DNA of 60,579 nucleotides. Source: Candidatus Anaerobiospirillum pullicola (GTDB lineage: Bacteria > Pseudomonadota > Gammaproteobacteria > Enterobacterales > Succinivibrionaceae). The position numbers were made by a program, and so were the translations under genes. The stretch covers positions 1-60,579 of the forward strand of contig JAHLFE010000013.1 of assembly GCA_018884035.1 (NCBI GenBank), written 5' to 3'. The notes beneath the pieces are model-generated. The model was not told the DNA's origin and did no database searches. It saw only the letters and a list, made by a program, of their open reading frames with translations. This document shows positions 46,775 through 55,620 of the stretch, in pieces (within the stretch, counting starts at the first letter, position 1; every line of letters starts with the position of its first letter).

Positions 46775-47251
46775 ATGAGTGAGCAGCAACAGCAGCAACA
46801 GCAGCAACAGCAGCAGCAAGTCTTTAGCAGCAAGTTTCGCGTGTACTATGAGGACACTGATGCCGGTGGCATCGTCTACCACGCTAACTACCTCAAGTTC
46901 TGCGAGAGAACACGCTCAGACTTTGTGCGTGAGGCGCTTGCTTATGATCAGGAGCAGCACCTCAAAGAGGAGCGGCAGGGCTTTGTGGTCAGCAAGCTGA
47001 GCGCACGTTTTCACTCCTCTGCGCGCTTAGGCGAGGTGCTCACCATTACCTGTGTACCTTTTGCGCTGCGTCGTACTACGTTGCAGATGTACCAAGAGGT
47101 GCGCAATGAGCAGGGCGTGCTCTTATTTGCCATGTGTGCGACCTTAGCTTGTGTGGACTTCAATAAGTCAAAGCCAACCAAGCTCCCAGAGTCGTTTACG
47201 CAGGCGCTACAGCCGTATCTGTGGCCACAAGAGCCAGAGATGAAGCTCTGA
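46775..47251 (+). CDS. ybgC: YbgC family acyl-CoA thioesterase with polyglutamine N-terminus
   Basis: The product is a hot-dog-fold thioesterase normally encoded just ahead of tolQ. The catalytic motif YYEDTDAGGIVYHANYLKF is intact, with the family Asp. I start at ATG 46775 (AGGA 7 nt upstream), giving 158 residues. Directly after MSE comes an uninterrupted run of 12 glutamines encoded by mixed CAG and CAA codons, before the fold begins at VFSSKFRV. Such a lead is unusual for YbgC and may vary in length. The usual spacing to tolQ is enlarged here by about 1 kb holding repeats and an antitoxin-like gene. Confidence 0.94.
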   Translation: MSEQQQQQQQQQQQQVFSSKFRVYYEDTDAGGIVYHANYLKFCERTRSDFVREALAYDQEQHLKEERQGFVVSKLSARFHSSARLGEVLTITCVPFALRRTTLQMYQEVRNEQGVLLFAMCATLACVDFNKSKPTKLPESFTQALQPYLWPQEPEMKL

Positions 47252-47290
47252 GAGCTGTTCTTGTTCGGTGGCAATAGAGATCGGTGCTTT

Positions 47291-47413
47291 ACTTAGAGTT
47301 TGGTGGAGAGAGCATCAACAATACCTCAAGGTGAGGCACACCAAACGCTAACCTCGCCGCACGTGCTTAACCGCATTGACAATGCTGCTTTTTGCTAGCC
47401 ATCACTTAGAGGC
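47291..47413 (-). mobile_element. MITE-like repeat, copy E (degraded)
   Basis: The left end TTAGAGTTTGGTGGA and internal CACACCAAACGC, GTGCTTAACCGC and GCTGCTTTTTGC segments match copies A and B in order. The right inverted end is lost or strongly diverged (CATCACTTAGAGG). It lies between ybgC and the antitoxin-like gene, inside the normally tight ybgC-tolQ interval. Confidence 0.6.
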
Positions 47414-47478
47414 GCAGAGTCCATGGTGGCAGTGATGATGGTTATGGTAGGCACCACAAGTAAGGAGGATATTGCGTT

Positions 47479-47793
47479 ATGGCTGCAGCAGCTAACCTCA
47501 TAGAAACCAGCTTTTCTCATGATGCTTTTGCCTTAGTGGTCAGAGCAGCTGCCAAAAAGGGGGTAACTCTGCGTGAGTTTGCCTATAGTGCAATCTATCA
47601 GGAAGCCGTTTCGACTCTGCAACCAGATGCTGAAGGTGAGGTTATTCCTGTGTTGCATTTGTCCCCAGAGGAGCGCGAAAATTTAGCCAAAATCCTTGCT
47701 GATGCAGATAGCAATGCTGAGCTCATTGCTGCTGCCTGCAAGCGGGCCTCTGCCATTCCTTTTAGGGAAGTTCCAGCAGAGGAGCGGTTGTAA
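47479..47793 (+). CDS. DUF1778-like (TacA-type) antitoxin, apparently orphan
   Basis: The 104-residue protein resembles ribbon-helix-helix DUF1778 antitoxins. SHDAFALVVRAAAKKGVTLR and the following EFAYSAIYQEA correspond to the helices after the DNA-binding strand, and VLHLSPEERENLAKIL to the C-terminal toxin-binding part. TacA-type antitoxins neutralise GNAT acetyltransferase toxins of the TacT type. No such toxin gene is nearby on either strand. AAGGAGG lies 10 nt before the ATG, so it is probably expressed. It sits between ybgC and tolQ. Confidence 0.65.
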   Translation: MAAAANLIETSFSHDAFALVVRAAAKKGVTLREFAYSAIYQEAVSTLQPDAEGEVIPVLHLSPEERENLAKILADADSNAELIAAACKRASAIPFREVPAEERL

Positions 47794-47842
47794 GATTGCC
47801 GTTTACTGAGGAACGTTGACTTAAGATATGGCGTTGTTTAGG

Positions 47843-47972
47843 CCAGTGTGTGTGTGTGTGTGCAACCTTAAGAACCTTAAGATAGGCTCACTCTCGCCTG
47901 CACCATGCATCTTACGCTGTGGCAAGTAGCAGCACTCAACCTTGTATCCCTCACCTATTAGCTCACTCCTGC
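47843..47972 (+). repeat. Dispersed 120-155 bp repeat, copy 2
   Basis: It begins with a TG dinucleotide run (about 47846-47861), then CTTAAGATAGGCTCA, CTCGCCTGCACC, GTGGCAAGTA and CAACCTTGTA in the order seen at 19648-19765. The remaining 340 bp to tolQ show no gene; the tolQ promoter presumably lies there. Confidence 0.65.
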
Positions 47973-48316
47973 CTTAGCCAAACCGTACCGCACCGTGGTC
48001 ACGAGCGCCAGCACTTTATCCACCAAGCCCTGAAAGCGCCCATTATTACAAGCATCACGAGCTCTTAACCACGCTACGCTCCCGCCCTACAACGATCACC
48101 CCATTTTCCCTTCCCGCCGTCCCTCACCCTAAGCATGCTCTAACTTTGCACTGCTATTATTCGCCTCCAAAGCTAGCCTTGCTGCCCCTGCCTGTTTTTT
48201 CGGTACAATGTGTAAGCTCACCGCACCCTAGCGTCGTGGTGTGCTCATTGCCTGCAGGGGAAGTTCGCTGACTTCTTCCTTGGCCACCACGCAAGGTTTC
48301 TTTTGGAGTTCTTTTC

Positions 48317-50023
48317 ATGCAATCTCAAGGAGCGCTCTCTTTTACTGAGCTGGTGCTCAATGCGAGCTTCTTGGTGCAGTGCGTTATGCTCTTCCTCCTC
48401 GCACTGTCGATTGTCTCGTGGACGATCATTATCTCCCGTAACAATCAATATCGCATTGGCCGCGCTAAAGCCGACGAATTTGAAGATCGCTTCTGGTCTG
48501 GTATCGATCTTAATAACCTCTATCAAGACTGCATGAAACGCCCAAATGAGCTCGTCGGCCTCGAGGTGATCTACAGCGCAGGCTTTAAAGAGTTTGTCCG
48601 CCTCGTCAATTCCGGCCCCGCCGATCAAGAAGTCGTTATGAGCGGTACCTATCGCCAAATGAAGGTGGCCTGCTCTCGTGAGGTTGAGCTTTTAGAGACG
48701 CATCTGCCAACCTTAGCGACCATCGGCTCGATTAGCCCTTACATCGGCCTCTTTGGTACCGTGTGGGGCATCATGCACGCCTTCGTCTCTTTAGCTGCGG
48801 TCAAAAACGCTACTTTAGCCATGGTGGCTCCACCAATCGCCGAGGCCTTAATCGCTACGGCTATGGGCCTCTTTGCAGCTATCCCAGCCGTGATGTTCTA
48901 TAACCGCTTCGTGACCAAGGTCGAGGCCTTAGAGAACCGCTATTACAACTTCATGGATGAGTTCTCGACCATATTAAACCGTCGTTTGGTCACCATCCGC
49001 TCACAGTTAAATAACCGCAATAATGCTACCCCTCAAGCCGCTGCTAATGCTGCTCCAGTGCCTGCAGTAGCAGCTGCGCAGGTAAATGCCAGTGGCGTCG
49101 GCTCATATGGCAATACCACCATGGCGCCACCTGCAGGGGCGGGCGATGCCACCGCTGGCTATGCCACGGCCTCTCCTGAGGGCTATGCTCCTGCACCTGC
49201 GGAAAACTCGGGCTCTAGTTTTAACGCCACCACTTACGAGCGGGAGCGGGAATTAGAGCGTGAGCGCCAGCGCGAGCGTGAGCGTGAACTACGTGAGCGG
49301 GAGCGTCTTGAGAAGCGTGAGCGTGAGTTACGCGAACGTGAGCAGCGCGAGCGGGAGCAACGGGAGCGTAGTGCTGCTACGTTAAACGCCTCTAATGCTG
49401 CCGCAGCCGCAGCCGTTGCTGTCGGTAGTGCGCCTAATGCGGCGGCACAGAGTAATACCCCTGCGCCAAATGTTGCTCTGGGACAGAGCTCAATGGGGCA
49501 GAGTGCTATGGGCCAGAACATGGCCCCGAATATGGCCCAACCTAATCGCAATCGCCCAAATCGCAATCCATTGGCTAATCCCGCCCCGTCTGAGAACAGG
49601 TCACGCTTAGGCCCTAATGCCCAAGCGTCAGCAGCTTCTGCCGCAGCGGCAGCTGCTGCTAATCAAGCTGCCATGAACAATGCGCCGCTACAGGGTATTA
49701 GTGCTAATACAGGGGCTACGGTGCCTCCTCTTAATGATCCACATATGGCCACTAACTACCGTGGAGTAGTGCCACCTCGTAATGCTGCCACTAACGCAAA
49801 CTTAGCCCATGCCCAATTGCCAGGCGGGGCTGTTACGGCGGTAAAGCCTAATATGGCTGCAGCTCCTGTAAAGAGCGAGGGGCCGGTGTATAAGAGCGGG
49901 GTGGATATGGAGCGCTTACGGGCCCGTAATAATGCGCGCAATAACGACAGTGAGCCGCATTACATTGCCCCAGGAGGTCAAAACGTGCGCCGTAATGTCA
50001 ATCCTGCTGCTAACCAACGCTAA
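48317..50023 (+). CDS. tolQ: TolQ with a 330-residue C-terminal extension
   Basis: The product is the inner-membrane motor subunit of Tol-Pal (MotA/ExbB family). The canonical TolQ part covers residues 1-235: a first membrane helix near 13-40, then ATIGSISPYIGLFGTVWGIM near 135 and the IAEALIATAMGLFAAIPAVM helix near 175. Usual TolQ ends there. This one continues for more than 330 residues. First comes an Ala/Pro-rich stretch. Residues about 307-351 are an almost pure Arg/Glu repeat (ERERELERERQRERERE), likely a charged single helix. The rest is Asn/Ala/Pro/Gln-rich. The codons are in frame and clean, so this is not read-through of a missed stop. The extension should face the cytoplasm. Confidence 0.93.
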   Translation: MQSQGALSFTELVLNASFLVQCVMLFLLALSIVSWTIIISRNNQYRIGRAKADEFEDRFWSGIDLNNLYQDCMKRPNELVGLEVIYSAGFKEFVRLVNSGPADQEVVMSGTYRQMKVACSREVELLETHLPTLATIGSISPYIGLFGTVWGIMHAFVSLAAVKNATLAMVAPPIAEALIATAMGLFAAIPAVMFYNRFVTKVEALENRYYNFMDEFSTILNRRLVTIRSQLNNRNNATPQAAANAAPVPAVAAAQVNASGVGSYGNTTMAPPAGAGDATAGYATASPEGYAPAPAENSGSSFNATTYERERELERERQRERERELRERERLEKRERELREREQREREQRERSAATLNASNAAAAAAVAVGSAPNAAAQSNTPAPNVALGQSSMGQSAMGQNMAPNMAQPNRNRPNRNPLANPAPSENRSRLGPNAQASAASAAAAAAANQAAMNNAPLQGISANTGATVPPLNDPHMATNYRGVVPPRNAATNANLAHAQLPGGAVTAVKPNMAAAPVKSEGPVYKSGVDMERLRARNNARNNDSEPHYIAPGGQNVRRNVNPAANQR

Positions 50024-50517
50024 GCCTCGCCAGCAGCTCTTTAAGAGAGAACTGCCCTTTGTTCTTTGTAACTTTTATGGTAGCAGACTTCACGCGAGGT
50101 TAACAAACAGCAGCTCCCAAAGGCTGCTGCGATACTGAGAGTGCTGGTAGGTATGTAGGTGCTGGCAGGTGACATCCCCCTGAGACTGCGTTCCAATGCT
50201 AGGCAAAGGCACATACACACTGAGGAGCGACTGACTTAATACTTGACCTACTTTAGGTAATCATGGTGCTTCGTCTGAAGATAGGATCAGGATCACCTGC
50301 TATCTTCATCTTGAGATGTGTGATCTTGCCATCACGCATCTCATCCTGCGTCATTTATGAGATCATTCATTCCCTACCATCACCTACACACCAGAGCGTT
50401 GTTTTACGGCTCGCGTAGGGCGTAGTCGCGCGTTAGTTGCAGGACACTGCTGCTTAATGCTGTAGTGCCACGTGGTGAGTGATTAGTACCCCAAGGCGGT
50501 AACAAGAGAGTTTTGCC
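50024..50517. other. Unusually long tolQ-tolR gap
   Basis: tolQ and tolR are normally adjacent. Here 494 bp separate them with no supported gene. Most of the gap is occupied by a copy of the dispersed repeat (50224-50376). Confidence 0.55.
50224..50376 (+). repeat. Dispersed 120-155 bp repeat, copy 3 (degenerate)
   Basis: It contains AGGAGCGACTGACTTAA, CTGAAGATAGGATCAGGATC, ATCTTGAGATGTGTGATC and CATTTATGAGATCATTCATTC, in the order of copy 1 at 19611-19765. Confidence 0.55.
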
Positions 50518-51009
50518 ATGCCAAGAGATTTTATGGGCGAGCGTGGACGCCGGAAATCCCGTACCGTGGCTGAAATCAATGTGGTGCCATACATCGACGT
50601 GATGCTGGTGTTGCTGGTGATCTTTATTGCCACCGCCCCAGTCGTGATGCAGGGCGTTACCGTTGATCTGCCGCAAGCTGAGGCTGAGGCCATGAATGAG
50701 GATCAGCGTACTCCTATCATTGCCACCGTCGACCGCGTCGGTCAGTACTACGTCAGTGTTGACTCCCAAAGCACTAAGGTGCCTAACTTAGATACGGTGT
50801 CGAGCCTCGTCCAAGAGGAGCTGCGCAAGGATCCATCGCGTCCCGTGGTGGTTCAAGGTGATGCGCAGGTAGCATACGACAGTGTGATTCAGCTGATGCA
50901 GGCGCTCAAGCAAGCTGGCGTCGAGAGCGTGGGCCTCATGACAGAGCCAATGCCAATGCCAATGCCTCAGGTAAATACCAGCACCACTAACAACACCGCC
51001 AGCAAGTAA
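50518..51009 (+). CDS. tolR: Tol-Pal motor protein TolR
   Basis: The product is a single-span inner-membrane protein of the ExbD/TolR family that works with TolQ as a proton-driven motor. The membrane helix contains the essential Asp in EINVVPYIDVMLVLLVIFI (near residues 20-38). The periplasmic domain has VVVQGDAQVAYDSVIQLMQAL near the end. The 163 residues are somewhat over the usual 142, with a Met/Pro and Thr/Asn-rich tail. GCGGTAACAAGAGAG precedes the ATG. Confidence 0.95.
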   Translation: MPRDFMGERGRRKSRTVAEINVVPYIDVMLVLLVIFIATAPVVMQGVTVDLPQAEAEAMNEDQRTPIIATVDRVGQYYVSVDSQSTKVPNLDTVSSLVQEELRKDPSRPVVVQGDAQVAYDSVIQLMQALKQAGVESVGLMTEPMPMPMPQVNTSTTNNTASK

Positions 51010-51194
51010 ACCTCTTAAGGATAGCAGCCGCCTCTTACCCTAAGAGGCATGCTGGCTGTAGCTGTGTTCTTGAGAGCAGTGAGCCATCACGCGCTTTTGC
51101 CTCACTACCCCCATAACTTCCTACACAAAGCCTGAACGCCGCCTCAAGAAATCAAGCAAGCTTGAGCGGTGTTGCGTCTTGAGAGAGGGTTGCC

Positions 51195-52208
51195 TTGAAA
51201 ATCGGAATAGGCACTGCCTTTGTTTTGGCCATGGCCTTTCACGGCGCTCTGTTGGCCACATTGGCGATTAATGTCTCCTTAGACAAGCCAAAGCGCCCTG
51301 AGGAAAAGGCGGGGCAGATCATGCACGCGACCATTGTGAATGTGCCACCTGCTCAAGGCAATCCACAAGGCCGCTTACCACAGGTGCAAAGTCCTCAGAT
51401 TCAAGACGAGCAAGCGGCCCAAGAGGCAGAAGCGGCAAAGGCTAAAGCTGAGGCCGAAGCTAAGGCCCGTGAGGAATTAGCCAAACAGGTAGCGGCCCAG
51501 AAGAAGGCCGAAGAAGCACGGCAAAAGGCTATTGCCCTGAAGAAAGCCGAGGAGAAGCGTAAGGCTGAAGAGGCTAAGGCCAAGGCAGAAGCAGAGGCTA
51601 AAGCTAAGGCGGAAGCGGAAGCTAAGGCTAAGGCGGAGGCTGAGGCCAAAGCTAAGGCTGAAGCAGAGGCTAAAGCCAAGGCGGAAGCTGAAGCCAAAGC
51701 TAAGGCTGAAGCAGAGGCCAAAGCTAAAGCAGAAGCTGAAGCTAAGCGTAAGGCTGAGGCCGAGGCCAAGAAGAAAGCTGAAGCTGAAGCCAAGCGTAAG
51801 GCTGAAGAAGAGGCTCGTCGTCTTATCGAGGAGGAGATGCGCCAAGCCAATGAGGCGGAGCGAGCCGATAGCCTCGAAGAAGAGCTCTTAGGACAGGCTA
51901 ATGGCGCCGTCAATGGTCAGGGCTTAGGTGCTGGTACTGGCTCTAATGACAGTCTCACTTATGGCGCTAAAGTGCAGCAGTTAATTGAGCAGAACTGGCG
52001 TATTGACCCTTCCATGAATGGTAAGCGCGTGGTGGTGACGCTTTCAGTAGACAACACCGGCATGATCTACAACGAAAAGTGCGAGGGTGATAAGTCAGTG
52101 TGTGCCAGTGCGATTGCGACCTTACACTTGATTGGTATGCTGCCGATGCCACCACAGGGCTGTAAGGACTGCAATACCATTGTGATTACCATGACGCCAA
52201 AGCTCTAA
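51195..52208 (+). CDS. tolA: Tol-Pal protein TolA
   Basis: The product bridges the inner membrane and periplasm and links TolQR to TolB and Pal. It has a single N-terminal membrane anchor (residues 5-28). Residues about 75-215 form a long Lys/Ala/Glu helix dominated by 8-residue KAEAEAKA repeats. A C-terminal TolA III-type domain (about 245-337) contains YGAKVQQLIEQNWRIDP. The start is a TTG with GAGAGGG about 5 nt ahead. Length 337 is within the family range. The near-identical repeats make length change by recombination likely. Confidence 0.94.
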   Translation: MKIGIGTAFVLAMAFHGALLATLAINVSLDKPKRPEEKAGQIMHATIVNVPPAQGNPQGRLPQVQSPQIQDEQAAQEAEAAKAKAEAEAKAREELAKQVAAQKKAEEARQKAIALKKAEEKRKAEEAKAKAEAEAKAKAEAEAKAKAEAEAKAKAEAEAKAKAEAEAKAKAEAEAKAKAEAEAKRKAEAEAKKKAEAEAKRKAEEEARRLIEEEMRQANEAERADSLEEELLGQANGAVNGQGLGAGTGSNDSLTYGAKVQQLIEQNWRIDPSMNGKRVVVTLSVDNTGMIYNEKCEGDKSVCASAIATLHLIGMLPMPPQGCKDCNTIVITMTPKL

Positions 52209-52922
52209 GACGCAACGGCGCTCATAACCTGCAGAGCCATTGCCTAGCTGCTCGCTGCCGACCGTTGCTGGCTACTACCACTGGGCGGTAGTTGTTTGCT
52301 CATAGGAAGCAAGCGCCCTTACTGGTTACAAGCTGGTTACAAGCTGCGGCCGCGCCAGCGGGCAACAAAGAAGGTGATGCTGCTCGCAAGAGCACTCATT
52401 TCCTGCTGCTCAGAGCAGCATGTGGGGCGGGCGCTGCAAGCTGGTGATATGGCAATAGAGTCAGTACTTCAGAGCAGATGGTAGCTGTAACTTGTACCTG
52501 CCTGCACCAGCCAGCACCGGCCGTTCGTGCACACAGGCGGTAGCCGCTCTGAGGTAAGGATGCTCTAAAGGTAGATGGGACTGTAGCTGGGTACAACTTG
52601 CTGTAGCGGGCGATAATTCTTGCTAAAAGCCTTGCAGGGCATTAGCATTACGTCGCGCCTTTGCTAAACTGTGCGTGGTGCTGGCGGGTGGTGTGCCTTT
52701 TCTCTCTTTGAGACGTAGCTGGCTTTCTTGCTACTGGGCGTGACCGCCCGTAAAGAGAAGCTGGTATGTTCATAGTGCGCTGCTATAGTGCATTGCCTTG
52801 CAATGCCTTGCTTTTCTTTGCACTGTTTTGCAGCATTTGAGCACTTGGCGCCTGCGTAGCGCTTGTCAACTCCTATTACCTTGGGGTGATTCACGGTTTT
52901 TCCATTTTTTCGTGGGGGATCC
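52209..52922. other. Gap between tolA and tolB
   Basis: In most genomes tolA and tolB are close. Here about 710 bp intervene with no supported gene. Scattered short direct repeats (ACAAGCTGGTTACAAGCTG near 52328-52346) are the only feature I see. Confidence 0.5.
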
Positions 52923-54224
52923 ATGCGATTTTTCAAAGTATTGGGCATCTTGCTGCTCAGTATGTGTATGCTCTCTGGAGCGCATGCCGCCTTACAAATT
53001 GAGATCACGGGTGGCATCAATGAGGGCCGCCGCGTTGTGGTCTTGCCTTTTAGAAACAGCGCACAAACCCAAGCTGACATCAGCTCCATTGTCAGTGCTG
53101 ACCTCATGCGCTCGGGTAAATTTACCCCCATCACTTACCAGCAGCTGCCACAAAACGCTGTGGTAAATAACACCATTAACTTTGCGGCCTTAGCTACCTT
53201 AGGCGCGGAAGCCGTGGTCTCCGGTGAGGTCGTGCCAAACAATAATGGCACCTTTACCGTGGTGTATCGCATCTTTGGTGTGCAGGGGCAAAACCAAGGC
53301 AAGCTCTTAACCCAGCCACGCCAATTTTCCTTTAGCCCACAGCAATTACGTCAGGCTGCGCACCTTGTGTCTGACCGTACTTATGAGCTCTTAACCGGTC
53401 AACGCGGTGCTTTTAGAACGCGCATTGCCTACATTGTGTACCGCTTTGGCGATCCATATCCATATCAGCTCATGACCTCTGATTACGACGGTTACAATGA
53501 GACGCCGATTCTGCGCTCGACTGAGCCTATCATGACGCCAAACTGGTCGCCTGATGGTGAGCGTTTAGTGTACGTGAGCTTTGAGCGCCGTGCACCAACT
53601 ATCTTCGTGCAGAATATTTTCACGCAAAAACGCACTAAGTTAGCCTCGTTTAAGGGCTTAAACAGCTCCCCATCGTGGTCGCCTGATGGCAATAAGATTG
53701 CTTTTACCCTGTCCAAGGATGGCCAGCCTGAAATCTACTATTACGACTTAGTAGCTTCCAAATTAGTGCGTGTTACTAACAATCGCGCCATCGATACTGA
53801 GCCATCGTGGAGTGCAGACAGCAATACCATCTATTTCACCTCGGAGCGTGGTGGTCGGGCGCAGATTTATGCTGTGGATTTAAACACCTTAGAGGCTAAG
53901 CGTGTTACCTACCAAGGTGCTTTAAACCTCTCGGCACGTCCAATCCCAGGCTCGGATGCCCTGATTGTGATTACGCGTGCTCAAGGCTATCGTGTTGCGC
54001 GTGTTGATGCTGACGGCTCTATTTACATGTTGACGACTTCTTCTTTGGATGAATCGCCAAGTGTCTCACCTAATGGGAGCATGGTAATATATAGCACAGT
54101 GTACCAAGGCCGAAAGGGCTTAGCTTTGGTCTCCACTGATGGACGTTTTAAGGCGAATCTGCCATCTAACACCTCCGGTGAAGTCAGTGCTCCTGCATGG
54201 GGCCCATTGCAGCCTGAAAGATAG
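52923..54224 (+). CDS. tolB: Tol-Pal translocation protein TolB
   Basis: The product is a periplasmic beta-propeller that binds Pal and TolA. The signal peptide is residues 1-22 (ending SGAHA). The N-terminal domain contains PFRNSAQTQADISSIVSADL. The propeller repeats carry NWSPDGERLVYVSF, SWSPDGNKIAFTLS and SWSADSNTIYFTSER. The 433 residues are standard. GTGGGGG lies about 6 nt before the ATG. It is followed by pal after 29 bp. Confidence 0.97.
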   Translation: MRFFKVLGILLLSMCMLSGAHAALQIEITGGINEGRRVVVLPFRNSAQTQADISSIVSADLMRSGKFTPITYQQLPQNAVVNNTINFAALATLGAEAVVSGEVVPNNNGTFTVVYRIFGVQGQNQGKLLTQPRQFSFSPQQLRQAAHLVSDRTYELLTGQRGAFRTRIAYIVYRFGDPYPYQLMTSDYDGYNETPILRSTEPIMTPNWSPDGERLVYVSFERRAPTIFVQNIFTQKRTKLASFKGLNSSPSWSPDGNKIAFTLSKDGQPEIYYYDLVASKLVRVTNNRAIDTEPSWSADSNTIYFTSERGGRAQIYAVDLNTLEAKRVTYQGALNLSARPIPGSDALIVITRAQGYRVARVDADGSIYMLTTSSLDESPSVSPNGSMVIYSTVYQGRKGLALVSTDGRFKANLPSNTSGEVSAPAWGPLQPER

Positions 54225-54253
54225 ACCATCGGGTGCATATAGAGGGGATTACG

Positions 54254-54868
54254 ATGATCAAGAATTTAAAGCTTGCGGGCTTAATGGGAGTGATGATGCT
54301 CGCCGTGACCGCCTGCTCCCAGACAAGCACCACTGATGGTGAGATGGTCGATGGTTCGGTCTACAACGATGGCCAGATGATCGATAATTCGGCGGTGTAT
54401 GAGGATCCGCTAGGTTACGGTGGTGTGGACTCCGAGCCAGTGACCTCGGTTGATTCGACTGGTGCGCTGATTATTGGCGATCCATATGCCCAGCAACAGC
54501 AGACCACCTACGATCCAAACTTTGCAGGCCCACAAGCCTTACGTGACAACAACACGATCTACTTCCGATACGACAGTGATCAGATCCAAGATGAGTACGT
54601 CTCGGTGATGCAGGCGCACGCTCAGTACTTACGTGACAATCCAGACTCACGTATCATCATTGAGGGTCACACTGACGAGCGTGGTACCCCAGAGTACAAC
54701 ATCGCTTTAGGTGAGCGTCGTGCCCGTGCGGTTGCGCGTTACATGCAGAACTTAGGCGTGGACGTCAACCAGCTGTCGATTGTCTCCTATGGTGAGGAGA
54801 AGCCTGTTGATCCTGGTCACACAGAGAACAGCTGGCAAAAGAATCGCCGCGCGGTGATCAACTACTAA
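54254..54868 (+). CDS. pal: Peptidoglycan-associated lipoprotein Pal
   Basis: The product is an outer-membrane lipoprotein that binds peptidoglycan and TolB. The lipobox is LAVTAC, so the mature protein starts at a lipidated Cys. The OmpA-like domain near the C-terminus has IYFRYDSDQIQDEY and IIEGHTDERGTPEYNIALGE with the diaminopimelate-binding Asp and Arg. I start at ATG 54254 (AGAGGGG upstream), giving 204 residues. The linker after the Cys is Asp/Ser/Gln-rich and longer than in Escherichia coli. Confidence 0.96.
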   Translation: MIKNLKLAGLMGVMMLAVTACSQTSTTDGEMVDGSVYNDGQMIDNSAVYEDPLGYGGVDSEPVTSVDSTGALIIGDPYAQQQQTTYDPNFAGPQALRDNNTIYFRYDSDQIQDEYVSVMQAHAQYLRDNPDSRIIIEGHTDERGTPEYNIALGERRARAVARYMQNLGVDVNQLSIVSYGEEKPVDPGHTENSWQKNRRAVINY

Positions 54869-54915
54869 GAGCTTTGCTCTCAGGACAGCTGCCTTAAGGG
54901 CAATGTCCAAAGTGA

Positions 54916-54955
54916 AAACAAGCCCCGTGATCGTGAGGTTACGGGGTTTTGTGTT
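54916..54955 (+). terminator. Rho-independent terminator after pal
   Basis: AGCCCCGT (54921-54928) pairs with ACGGGGTT (54941-54948) and the stem runs into TTTTGTGTTT. It ends the tol-pal transcript; no cpoB/ybgF homologue follows. Confidence 0.8.
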
Positions 54956-55620
54956 TCTGGGGAGCGCAAAGAGTCTTTGCTCGTTGGTAGGGAGCTTTTC
55001 CCTGTAGCGCCAAGCCAGCAAGAGCCGCTGGGGACTCCCACATTACCATTGCCACCACCACCACCCACCACTAACAACACTGGTGTCTTTAAGGTAACCC
55101 CCTCGCAGGTATACCCGCGAACTTAAGAACACCATAGCTTTATGATGCTCTTGATGAGCGGCCATACTCTTGAGGATTAGTGCTACAAGTGGCAGCTATA
55201 GCGCTTACAAGCCTGTTGTGCGCATCTTAATCACCTAATGGATGCGGTTATGACGCTCTGAGTTGTGCGGTTCACTCTTAGGTTAGTGGGTATGCCTCGC
55301 AGGGGGAGATCTCTGTGCAAGGCAAGGGTAAAGACGCGAGTCTGCTCACCACTTTGCTGTAACTTTAACCAGCTGCAAGCGCCTCTTGAGCGTCAACCTG
55401 CTGCGCGAATGCTTGCGCGGTCACAATTTGGCACAGGCTTTTTCTGTTTTTGTGGCCTAGGTTGCAGCAGTACCACTGAAATCTCTTTACAATGAGCAAA
55501 GGCGCGTGGGGGCGCTTTTGCCCTGTGCCGCTACGGAATCATGGTAGGAAAGGTGCCGTCATGGCTGCCCATTGTTGTTGCGGGGGCATAACTGGCGGAT
55601 GCCACTGAGGGAGCTTTTGT
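54956..55620. other. Gap between pal and the HNH gene
   Basis: I see no gene in these 665 bp. The usual cpoB (ybgF) gene is absent. No member of the main repeat families is clear here. Confidence 0.45.

Noticed and set aside
49234-49566. Open frame antisense to the TolQ Arg/Glu repeat
   Set aside because: It is a by-product of the repeat codons on the other strand; the plus-strand frame is continuous with TolQ.
51401-51913. Long open frames antisense to tolA
   Set aside because: They mirror the repetitive Lys/Ala/Glu codons of tolA and have no independent support.
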